A stretch of DNA of 64,000 nucleotides. It comes from DATKYQ01 sp964640665 (lineage in GTDB: Bacteria > Myxococcota > B64-G9). The stretch lies in contig CAZXHT010000009.1 in NCBI GenBank assembly GCA_964640665.1, positions 1-64,000 on the forward strand, written 5' to 3'. The notes beneath the pieces are model-generated. The model did not search any database, had not been told where the DNA came from, and saw only the letters and a list, made by a program, of their open reading frames with translations. Shown in pieces: positions 26,739-33,984 of the stretch (positions are counted from its first letter, which is position 1; each line of letters opens with the position of its first letter). The position numbers were made by a program, and so were the translations under genes.

Positions 26739-27257
26739 TCAGCCGGGCCGCCGGATGCTGCGAGCCGGCACACCGGCAACCACGTCGCCCGGCTCGACAT
26801 CTTTGGTGACCACCGTCCCGGCTCCCACCTGGGCACGGCTGCCCACGCTGACACCGGGCAGAAGCACGGCTCCGGCGCCGATGTCGGCCCCGTCTTCCAC
26901 GACGACTTCTCCCGCATCGAGCGGGGTGTCGATGATGGCAGTCAGCGAATCGCCTCCCCGGTGCGCGGAAGAGATAATCTTCACCCCGGGCCCGAGCCCC
27001 ACCCGCCGGCCGAGGCGCACGCCTCCGTAACTGTTGATCAAGCAGCCCGGCCCGATCCAGCAGCCGTCCCCGATAACCAGAGGCCCTTGCGGATAGGCCC
27101 GCAAGAAAGAGCCGTGCCCGATGTAGACGCCCCCTCCCAGGCGCACCCTGTCCGGCCCGAAGATGCGCACGCCGGGCTCGATGATTGTCCCGGGGCCACA
27201 GGCGGCAAGTAAGGCAACGTCCGGCGTCCCCGCGCCGAGGCCGACGCGATCAGCCAC
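26739..27257 (-). CDS. Hexapeptide-repeat acyltransferase
   Basis: A 172-residue left-handed beta-helix protein. Hexapeptide repeats run through the whole length (for example IEPGVRIFGPDRVRLGGG, and VVVEDGADIGAGAVLLPGVS near the end). The segment KIISSAHRGGD holds the likely catalytic histidine, and the C-terminus (DVVAGVPARSIRRPG) is typical of sugar O- or N-acetyltransferases. A GTG start is preceded by GAGGCGG and overlaps the ATPase stop by 8 bp. It probably acetylates a nucleotide sugar or glycan made by the neighbouring genes. Confidence 0.9.
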   Translation of the reverse strand: MADRVGLGAGTPDVALLAACGPGTIIEPGVRIFGPDRVRLGGGVYIGHGSFLRAYPQGPLVIGDGCWIGPGCLINSYGGVRLGRRVGLGPGVKIISSAHRGGDSLTAIIDTPLDAGEVVVEDGADIGAGAVLLPGVSVGSRAQVGAGTVVTKDVEPGDVVAGVPARSIRRPG

Positions 27258-28695
27258 CGGCCGCCTCGTCGTTATCGGTCGGGCGGGGGCTGCCGGCGAG
27301 ATCTTCTAGGTCGAAGAGCAAAACATCGTCCTCTCCGGCGCGCTTCTTCAGAGCCGGGGTGAACCCGCTCCGCGACCAGAGGGCATAGCCGGTCGTACCG
27401 GAGTATCCACCGATATCCGCCGTCACGGCGCCGGTATTGGCGATCAACTTGTCGAGGACATCCACCCCGACCCGGCACCTGCTCCACTTGCACTCGCCGA
27501 GAAGCACCCCCCCGCCATCGCGCACGGCGACGATGTCCACCTCTGCCGCGGCACGCCACCAGCCGCCGATGCGGTCATAACACTCGGGCAACAGGCCGGC
27601 CGTGTTCAACGCCCACAGGTGTTGTAAACAGATCTCCTCGAAGGCGAGCGAGACTTGCTGGTCGAGCCAGGGTGCGATCTTGGTCCGGTAAACCTGCCGC
27701 GGATCGCCGGCCTCCAGAGCGCTGCGATTCGGCAACACGAACCGGAACCAGAAGCGAAACAAGGGATCCGCCAGCCGGTATCGACCACGGCGGCTGCGCT
27801 CCGGGTTGCGTTCGGTCACCGGTATGCGCCGTTCGATCACCCGCAACCCGCGCAGGGTGTCGAGATACCTGCTCGTGACGCCCCGATCCCTCAATCCCGC
27901 CCCCTGGGCGATTTCATTGGGGGTCGTGCGGCCGAAGGCCACGGCGCGGCACAACGAGAAGTATATCCGCGGGTCGCGAAGCTCCTCCATGAGCAGAAAG
28001 CGCGGCTCGTTGTAGAGCGGCGCCCCCCTGGACAGGATGGCGGCGAGGACATTTTCCTTGATCGAACGTCCGCTGTCGAAACGCTCGAGGTAGGCGGGCA
28101 CGCCGCCGAGAATACCGAAGGAGGTCACCTGCTCGTCTATCCGGTATTCGGGCAAGAAAAGCCGCGCCTGCCTGAAGCGCAGGGGTCCGAGCAGATACTC
28201 GCCGGTTCTCCGGCCGTAGAGCGGATTCTTGGCCCCGAGTATCTCCCGTTCCATGAAGGAAACATATGAACCGCAGAGTACGAGGTGAAGTCGGCTGTCC
28301 GCGATCTCCGCGTCCCAGAGACGCTGGATGACAGAGGGAAGCGAAGGATCCGCCGCGCAGAGATAAGGGAACTCGTCCAGGACCAAAAGCAGCGGTTGCT
28401 CGCGCGAGCGGCCGGCCACGAAGCGCAGGGCCGCCTCCCATGTGGAAAAGACGGCATCCGCGAGCGCAGGCTCTCCCAAACTGCGCGCGGCCACATCCGA
28501 GAAGGCCGCGAGCTGATCCGCGCGCGAAGCGGCGTCGGCGACGAAGAACACGGAGCGACGATTCGCAGAGAAGCGTCGTAACAAGGATGTCTTGCCCACC
28601 CGGCGGCGGCCATACAACACAACCAGCGCCGCCCGTTCGCAAGATGCCTGGGACTCCAGGAATTCGATCTCATCATTGCGATCGAAGAAGCTCAT
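27250..28695 (-). CDS. Archaeal-type P-loop ATPase with DUF234-like nuclease domain
   Basis: 481 residues from the ATG at 28695; a TTG at 28719 is also open. The N-terminal STAND-like ATPase has Walker A LYGRRRVGKTSLL, Walker B LLLVLDEFPYL and the sensor LHLVLCGSYVSFME. A winged-helix region follows (TTPNEIAQGAGLRDRGVTSR). The C-terminal DUF234-type domain carries a PD-(D/E)XK-like signature, EVDIVAVRDGGGVLLGECKW. This AAA/DUF234 family is common in archaea and in accessory regions of bacteria, and its role is poorly known. It interrupts an otherwise glycan-related run of genes, so it may be a transferred gene. An inverted repeat lies just upstream. Confidence 0.88.
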   Translation of the reverse strand: MSFFDRNDEIEFLESQASCERAALVVLYGRRRVGKTSLLRRFSANRRSVFFVADAASRADQLAAFSDVAARSLGEPALADAVFSTWEAALRFVAGRSREQPLLLVLDEFPYLCAADPSLPSVIQRLWDAEIADSRLHLVLCGSYVSFMEREILGAKNPLYGRRTGEYLLGPLRFRQARLFLPEYRIDEQVTSFGILGGVPAYLERFDSGRSIKENVLAAILSRGAPLYNEPRFLLMEELRDPRIYFSLCRAVAFGRTTPNEIAQGAGLRDRGVTSRYLDTLRGLRVIERRIPVTERNPERSRRGRYRLADPLFRFWFRFVLPNRSALEAGDPRQVYRTKIAPWLDQQVSLAFEEICLQHLWALNTAGLLPECYDRIGGWWRAAAEVDIVAVRDGGGVLLGECKWSRCRVGVDVLDKLIANTGAVTADIGGYSGTTGYALWSRSGFTPALKKRAGEDDVLLFDLEDLAGSPRPTDNDEAAGG

Positions 28696-28703
28696 CTCTC
28701 CCT

Positions 28704-28744
28704 TTTTGTATGTTTTCAAGCAGACTAATCCAGTTCATACAAAA
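28704..28744. promoter_or_regulatory. Inverted repeat upstream of the DUF234 ATPase
   Basis: The arms TTTTGTATG and CATACAAAA flank a short AT-rich spacer between the epimerase stop and the ATPase start. It could be an operator or a weak terminator-like hairpin. No assigned regulator is known. Confidence 0.4.
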
Positions 28745-28746
28745 TG

Positions 28747-29727
28747 TCAACTGCAACTACCGGCCGCCTCCACAGGTTCGATCCGCTGCCGGCGATACCA
28801 GTCGAGCGTTCGCTTCAAGCCGCTGTCGAGATTGACGCTTGGCTCGAAGCCCAACAAGCGCCCGGCCTTCGAGATATCCGGAATCCTGACGTCGACCTCC
28901 GGCCCGGCGCGCGTCTCGAACCCGAACGGCAGTTCCGATCCCGCAAGCAGACTCACCTTTTCGGCCAGCTCGCGCACCGAAAGCGCGGCTTTGGGATTAC
29001 CCAGGTTGAATACTTCCCCGACAGCCGCGGGATCGATCATGACACGCAGCAGACCGGCGATGAAATCGTCAACGTAACACCAGGCGCGAACCTGGCCTCC
29101 GCCGTTTATGAGATTCAGGCGCCTGCCGGCCATCGCCCGCGAGACGAAGACACGCACCGCGCCCTGGCCCGTCTGTCCCGGGCCGTAGACGTTGAACGGC
29201 CTGACGATCGTCACCGGCAGACCGTACTGTTCGTGGTAGGCCAGGGCCAGACGTTCGGCGGACAGCTTGCCCACCGCGTAGCTCCAGCGTGAGACATTCA
29301 TTCCCCCGGGCACCAGGGCGCGATCCTCGGCAACTCCCTCCGCCCGCGGCCCGTACACTTCGGAACTCGATACGATTACCACACGTTCGATGCCGTCGCG
29401 CAGATTGCATGCCCCGAGGACATTCTCGGCTCCCAGCATGGCCGTGCGCAGCGTGCCCACCGGGTCTGCGCAGACCGCATCGACGCCGGCAACGGATGCC
29501 ATGTGCACGACGGCGCGGCAGCCATCGAGGGCGCGGGCCACGCAGGCCGGGTCGCGCACGTCCCCGCGGATCAACGATACGGAAGGCCGATCGAGCAACG
29601 CGGAATGCGCCAGCGAGTTCCTGCGCATGTTGTCCAGCAAGACGACGGGCGTCCGCCCGCAAAGACGGGCCGCCAGCGAGCTTCCCAAGAACCCGGCCCC
29701 GCCGGTAATGAGGATGTTCCCTGGCAC
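28747..29727 (-). CDS. NAD-dependent sugar-nucleotide epimerase/dehydratase
   Basis: 326 residues from the GTG at 29727, which has GAGGAAG upstream (a TTG 5 codons earlier lacks one). An extended short-chain dehydrogenase: the Rossmann motif GGAGFLGS is at the N-terminus and the catalytic pair YxxxK appears as YAVGK with a serine tract (VIVSSSEVYG). The segment RPFNVYGPGQ is typical of UDP-glucose 4-epimerase and UDP-glucuronate decarboxylase relatives. It probably makes a nucleotide sugar for the glycosyltransferase in this gene run. The exact substrate cannot be set by eye. Confidence 0.9.
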   Translation of the reverse strand: MPGNILITGGAGFLGSSLAARLCGRTPVVLLDNMRRNSLAHSALLDRPSVSLIRGDVRDPACVARALDGCRAVVHMASVAGVDAVCADPVGTLRTAMLGAENVLGACNLRDGIERVVIVSSSEVYGPRAEGVAEDRALVPGGMNVSRWSYAVGKLSAERLALAYHEQYGLPVTIVRPFNVYGPGQTGQGAVRVFVSRAMAGRRLNLINGGGQVRAWCYVDDFIAGLLRVMIDPAAVGEVFNLGNPKAALSVRELAEKVSLLAGSELPFGFETRAGPEVDVRIPDISKAGRLLGFEPSVNLDSGLKRTLDWYRRQRIEPVEAAGSCS

Positions 29728-29853
29728 CGCTGTCTTCCTCAATTGCCGTGGATTGTCAGTCGCGGTGACAAAAATTGTTACTCACGCGAATCGCGGTCAT
29801 GGCCGGAAAAAGATAACAGGGCGGAATAAAAAGAAATCCAGAAAAATGTCGAA

Positions 29854-29869
29854 CGGCATGATAGTTGCT
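29854..29869 (+). promoter_or_regulatory. Sigma-54 promoter of pilin gene 1
   Basis: The element cGGCATGATAGTTGCT matches the -24/-12 consensus TGGCAC-N5-TTGC at GG (29855-29856) and GC (29867-29868) with exactly ten bases between them. It lies about 140 bp upstream of the first plus-strand pilin, consistent with control by PilR or the second NtrC-type regulator. Confidence 0.75.
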
Positions 29870-30006
29870 AGCATAGTTGACAACGACTTGTGTATCAAGG
29901 TATTTTCGCAGATCATCATGATGGAAGTCGAAAGGAGGTGCGGTACGCGGATCGTTTTATGGGCAGATCGAAAAATACTCTTCTACTCACGAGAAAAGGA
30001 GATAGC

Positions 30007-30633
30007 ATGCTAATGAAGATCAGAAGGAAAATTGGAGCAAGGGGCTTCACGCTGATCGAGTTGATGATCGTCGTGGCCATCATCGGCATCCTGGCCGCGG
30101 TGGCCATCCCCGCCTTCATCAACTACATTCGTAAGTCGAAGGCCTCGGAGGTCAACGAGAACCTCGACAAGTGCTACAAGGGCATCGTCGACTACTACGA
30201 CAAGCCGATCGTCCGCTCCGACGGAACTTCCCGTTCATCCATGTTGCCGGTAGCAATGACACAGATGTGTCCCGGCACCAAGGCCGAGGGGGATCTGGAC
30301 GGCTCCTCGGGCTTCATCGACTGGCCAAACAATACAGATGACCGTAAGGCCTACAATGATATCAACTGGCTGATCACGGACGCCGTCTACGCCTGCTACC
30401 AGTATGACGACCTGTCACACGGCAACGCGGCTATGGGAGACACCATCATCCCGCACAGCGGCGGGGAGGATACGGGGGCTTTCGTCTGTAAGGCATGGAC
30501 GGACATCGACAACGACGATGCCATCGCCTTCTGGTGGAAGGGCGCCTCGTGGCTGGGCAAGTCAAGCGCATTCAGGGCCGGCGCCGTGACAAACGGCTAC
30601 ACGTCAGAGCTGGCGGTAGGTGACGACTGGTAA
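30007..30633 (+). CDS. pilA: Type IV major-type pilin 1
   Basis: 208 residues from the ATG at 30007, with AAGGAG 5 bp upstream; a second ATG two codons later is possible. The leader MLMKIRRKIGARG is cleaved before FTLIELMIVVAIIGILAAVA, giving a class III pilin with Glu at +5. The N-terminal helix continues to about residue 65. The globular part has cysteines in KCYKGI, QMCPG, YACYQY and FVCKAW. It is the first gene of an inverted pilin block and shares its 5' third and C-terminal motif with the next pilin. Sigma-54 promoter upstream. Confidence 0.95.
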   Translation: MLMKIRRKIGARGFTLIELMIVVAIIGILAAVAIPAFINYIRKSKASEVNENLDKCYKGIVDYYDKPIVRSDGTSRSSMLPVAMTQMCPGTKAEGDLDGSSGFIDWPNNTDDRKAYNDINWLITDAVYACYQYDDLSHGNAAMGDTIIPHSGGEDTGAFVCKAWTDIDNDDAIAFWWKGASWLGKSSAFRAGAVTNGYTSELAVGDDW

Positions 30634-30659
30634 GGGCAGGCGAGACAGTATAGACCCGA

Positions 30660-30693
30660 GAGAGAGACCGTCCTGCACGGGCCGGTCTCTCTC
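30660..30693 (+). terminator. Hairpin between pilin genes 1 and 2
   Basis: An 11-bp perfect stem (GAGAGAGACCG and CGGTCTCTCTC) with a 12-base loop, 27 bp after the first pilin stop. It has no T-tract, so it may act as an mRNA stabiliser or partial terminator that sets the ratio of the two pilins. Confidence 0.5.
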
Positions 30694-30741
30694 CGTCATT
30701 ATCGGCGCCGCTTTGCCTTTCGAAGACTTCGGGGAGAACAG

Positions 30742-31359
30742 ATGACAACCAGACCCGGCAAAGAGATCGGAGCACGGGGCTTCACGCTGATCGAGTTGAT
30801 GATCGTCGTGGCCATCGTCGGCATTCTGGCCGCGGTGGCCATTCCCGCCTTGATCAACTACATTCGCAGATCGAAGGCCTCGGAGGTCAACGAGAACCTC
30901 AACCTGTGTTACAGGGGTGTCGTCGATTTCTACCACAGGGAAAGAATCGATGCGATTGGTCAGAAATCGTCCTTGGAGATTCCCGCCGCCATGGCGCAAG
31001 TCGGCCCGGGTGGCGCATGCGACGCAGCCGGGCTGGATGGTTCGTTGGGCTTCATCACCTATCCAGCCGGTGCCTTGGCGGACTACAAGTCGATCAACTG
31101 GATAATCCAGGACGCCGTCTATGCCTGCTATCGGTATGATGATAGCGGACACGGAAACGCGGCGATGCCAAACGCCGATGTGATTGCAGCCGATGATACG
31201 GACGGCATCTTCGTGTGCCGGGCCTGGACCGACATCGACAACGACGAGAGTATCGCCTACTGGTACAAGGTCGCGTCATGGATAGTCAACAGCGGCTCCT
31301 TCAGGGCCGGCGCCGTTGCCAACGGCCTCGAAGCCAAGGACGACGGCGACGACTACTAG
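30742..31359 (+). CDS. Type IV major-type pilin 2
   Basis: A 205-residue pilin with the leader MTTRPGKEIGARG and mature start FTLIELMIVVAIVGILAAVA. GGGGAG precedes the ATG. About the first 45 mature residues are nearly identical to pilin 1 at both DNA and protein level. The C-terminal AWTDIDNDESIAYWYK and SFRAGAVANG blocks are also close to those of pilin 1, while the central variable region differs. This is a tandem duplicate that has diverged in the surface-exposed part. It probably shares a transcript with pilin 1. Confidence 0.94.
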   Translation: MTTRPGKEIGARGFTLIELMIVVAIVGILAAVAIPALINYIRRSKASEVNENLNLCYRGVVDFYHRERIDAIGQKSSLEIPAAMAQVGPGGACDAAGLDGSLGFITYPAGALADYKSINWIIQDAVYACYRYDDSGHGNAAMPNADVIAADDTDGIFVCRAWTDIDNDESIAYWYKVASWIVNSGSFRAGAVANGLEAKDDGDDY

Positions 31360-31423
31360 CGCCGTAAGAACCGCGCTGCCGGAAAGACCGTCGATCTGTC
31401 GATCTTGATCCGTACGCCCGGCT

Positions 31424-32248
31424 ATGCTATTCGCACCCAGGATTGGGCGGAGGCTTGCATTGTCGAGGGGTTGGCTCTCAATTGCAGTAGGGGTTGCGCT
31501 TTGCGCCGTCGTTGCCGGATGGGCGCGCGGTAGGCTTGCCGCCGATATCTCCGCCGAGCGCAATGAACGCGACGCCTACGTGTTCTTGTTGCCGCCGGGA
31601 GAGGTGGTAAGGAGCGTCGATCTGGGCTATCACAGTCTGGCGGCCGATCTGCTCTTCATCCGGGCCAACCTGTATTATGGACGCCACATCCTGGGCGATG
31701 AGCACATGCCCTGGCTCTCCGATTTCATCGACATCCTGCTTACGGTGGATCCCGATTTCAAGAAGGCCTACCTGTGGAGCGCCAACGTCACGACTTTCCG
31801 CAAGCGCGGCTACGAGTACAACAAGAACTACACCGAGCAGGCGATCGGCATTCTCGAGAAGGGCATGCGTCGTTTCGACGACGATTACCGCTTTCCGATG
31901 CGCATCGGCTTCAACTATTACTACGACATGGGCGATGCCTGGCGGGGAATTCCATACTTCGAGATTGCCTCGCAAAAACCGAATGCGCCTTCCTGGCTTC
32001 GAGAAAAGCTTGTCGATTTATACGCCAAGAAAGGCCGCCTCAGGCTGGCCAGGCGAATTTTAGCCGAACTGGTGATGGAAGCCGACGATCCGGTTCTCAA
32101 GAAAGGATTGCAAGACCGACTGACAGTCATGATGGATGACACCCGGAAAGAAGAGATATCGCGCCGGCGCGCCGCGCTTGTTCACGAGTGGCAAGAGAGC
32201 TACGCTTACCTGCCTTTGGACCTGTACCTGCTCATCAGGGAACGATGA
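31424..32248 (+). CDS. Membrane-anchored TPR protein in the pilG position
   Basis: A 274-residue protein with one N-terminal membrane helix (GWLSIAVGVALCAVVAGWARG). A conserved block follows (PPGEVVRSVDLGYHSLAADLLFIRANLYYG), and the rest is helical hairpins that resemble TPRs. In Myxococcus, pilG precedes the pilH/pilI ABC transporter genes after pilA, and this gene has that position. Its sequence does not let me claim it is PilG. Its stop overlaps the ATPase start by 4 bp (ATGA), so translation is coupled. It probably acts in the periplasm with the transporter. Confidence 0.75.
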   Translation: MLFAPRIGRRLALSRGWLSIAVGVALCAVVAGWARGRLAADISAERNERDAYVFLLPPGEVVRSVDLGYHSLAADLLFIRANLYYGRHILGDEHMPWLSDFIDILLTVDPDFKKAYLWSANVTTFRKRGYEYNKNYTEQAIGILEKGMRRFDDDYRFPMRIGFNYYYDMGDAWRGIPYFEIASQKPNAPSWLREKLVDLYAKKGRLRLARRILAELVMEADDPVLKKGLQDRLTVMMDDTRKEEISRRRAALVHEWQESYAYLPLDLYLLIRER

Positions 32249-33204
32249 AGAGCGAAAAAACCATAGCCATTCATGTCTCCGCTCTATGCAAATCCTTCCG
32301 CACGGGATTGCGACGCAAGCATACCATTGCCCTGCGTGGACTGGATCTGGATGTGTCGGCGGGAGAGATCTTCGGCTTTTTAGGCCCCAACGGCGCGGGT
32401 AAGACGACCACCATCAAGATCCTGACCGGGCTGTTGCGCCCGGACGCGGGTCGGATCTCGCTCTTCGGACTCTCTCCGCGTGATGCCCGCGCCAGGCAAA
32501 GAATCTCCTTCCTGCCCGAACAGCCTGACTTCTACGACTACCTGCGTCCCGGAGAGTTTCTCACACATTGCGGCCGGCTCTCGGGGATGGATTCGACTGT
32601 TCTGCGACGCCGTGTGCCCGAGCTTCTCGAAAGGGTGGGCCTCGATCCGGGCGAGAAGCGCCCGTTGCGCAAGTTTTCCAAAGGCATGTTGCAGCGTGTT
32701 GGAATAGCCCAGGTCATGATCGCCGATCCCGATCTTTACATTCTGGACGAGCCCATGGGCGGCCTCGATCCCCTCGGGCGGCGCTGGATCAAGGATCTGA
32801 TCATCGATCTGGGCCGCGCCGGAAAAACTGTCTTCTTCTCGTCCCATATCCTGTCGGAGGCCGAGACCGTCTGCGATCGCGTAGCCTTCCTGGACCGGGG
32901 CCGCCTGATCGCCCAGGGCGGGCTCGACGAGTTGCTCGCGACGTCTGTAGGCGCCTGGGAGATTGTCGCGGCCGGCCATGACTGCGGCCGGGACGAAGAG
33001 ATCGCGGCCTCGGCGACCTCCGTTTTGCCTTCGGGAGCGGACACCAAGCTCACGGTCGAGGGCGAAGACCAGCCCGGCCGCCTGCTGCGGTTGTTGTTGT
33101 CGCGGAGCTACCAGGTTCTCTCGCTGAATCGCCGGCACTCGTCGCTCGAAGACGTGTTTGTCCGCGCGCTCGCTGAATCCCCTGCCGGCAAGGAGATCTT
33201 GTGA
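32245..33204 (+). CDS. ABC transporter ATPase, pilH-like
   Basis: 319 residues from the ATG at 32245 (MKSEKTIAIHVSALCKSF); longer in-frame starts are rejected because of the ATGA coupling with the upstream gene. Walker A is GPNGAGKTTT, the signature is KFSKGMLQRVGIAQ (a variant of LSGGQ), and Walker B with D-loop is LYILDEPMGGLDPLG. The extended C-terminal region is typical of ATPases that drive polytopic permeases such as the CcmA/NatA type. With the next gene it corresponds to pilH/pilI of Myxococcus, needed for pilus assembly by an unclear mechanism. Confidence 0.9.
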   Translation: MKSEKTIAIHVSALCKSFRTGLRRKHTIALRGLDLDVSAGEIFGFLGPNGAGKTTTIKILTGLLRPDAGRISLFGLSPRDARARQRISFLPEQPDFYDYLRPGEFLTHCGRLSGMDSTVLRRRVPELLERVGLDPGEKRPLRKFSKGMLQRVGIAQVMIADPDLYILDEPMGGLDPLGRRWIKDLIIDLGRAGKTVFFSSHILSEAETVCDRVAFLDRGRLIAQGGLDELLATSVGAWEIVAAGHDCGRDEEIAASATSVLPSGADTKLTVEGEDQPGRLLRLLLSRSYQVLSLNRRHSSLEDVFVRALAESPAGKEIL

Positions 33205-33971
33205 TGCGGGCAATCCTCTCCGTGGCCTCGGTGACCTTTCGCGAGTCCATTCGCAACCGGACGGTGCTGGCCGTCCTGTTGGCGGCGATCGGGTTCATCT
33301 GCTCCGCCCTTCTGCTTGCGGCCATGGCCTTGGATCAGCGCGAGCGAGTCATCAAGGACTGGGGTCTTTTCTGCGTCTCGTTTTTCGGCGTGTTGCTCGC
33401 AATTCTGATCGGCGTCAACCTGGTGCGCAAGGAACTCAAGCGCAAGACGCTCTACGTCGTGCTCAGCCGGCCCGTTCATCGCTTCCAGTACGTGATCGGC
33501 AAATATCTAGGAATGGGGCTTACACTGCTTGCCGAAGTCGGGGCGTTGTCGGCGGCGCTCTTTGTCCTGCTGGCGATCGAGGGAGTCGCTCCGGAGGGGC
33601 TGATTGTCAAGAGTTTGTGCGCTTCGTTGATTGAAGTTCTATTCGTGGCGGCCTTGGCGATCTTCTTCGCCTCGTTCTCGTCTCCTTACCTGAGCGGTTT
33701 TTTCACGCTGGCCCTGTTCGTGGCGGGACGCTCGTTACCGGCCTTGAACACCTTGGCCGACAAGGTTGATGCTCCCTTACCCCACCTCTTGTTGAAGTTG
33801 GTGTACTACGTCTTACCCGATTTCTCTCTGTTCAACATGAGCACGCGTGCCGTGCATGGCCTGGCCATTCCCGCCGGCGAGGTGTTGCTGGTAGCATGTT
33901 ATGGAGTCGGTTATCTCGTCTTGCTGCTGTTCCTGTCCTGCCTGATTTTTTCCCGGCGCGACATCTCGTGA
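33201..33971 (+). CDS. ABC transporter permease, pilI-like
   Basis: A 256-residue membrane protein with six hydrophobic segments. The start is a GTG at 33201 overlapping the ATPase stop, or an ATG one codon later; AAGGAG serves both. The N-terminus (ILSVASVTFRESIRNRTVLAVLL) is the usual start of ABC-2-type permeases. With the preceding ATPase it makes a two-component transporter at the pilI position. Substrate is unknown. Confidence 0.88.
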   Translation: MMRAILSVASVTFRESIRNRTVLAVLLAAIGFICSALLLAAMALDQRERVIKDWGLFCVSFFGVLLAILIGVNLVRKELKRKTLYVVLSRPVHRFQYVIGKYLGMGLTLLAEVGALSAALFVLLAIEGVAPEGLIVKSLCASLIEVLFVAALAIFFASFSSPYLSGFFTLALFVAGRSLPALNTLADKVDAPLPHLLLKLVYYVLPDFSLFNMSTRAVHGLAIPAGEVLLVACYGVGYLVLLLFLSCLIFSRRDIS

Positions 33972-33984
33972 GCCGGGTGCCCGC

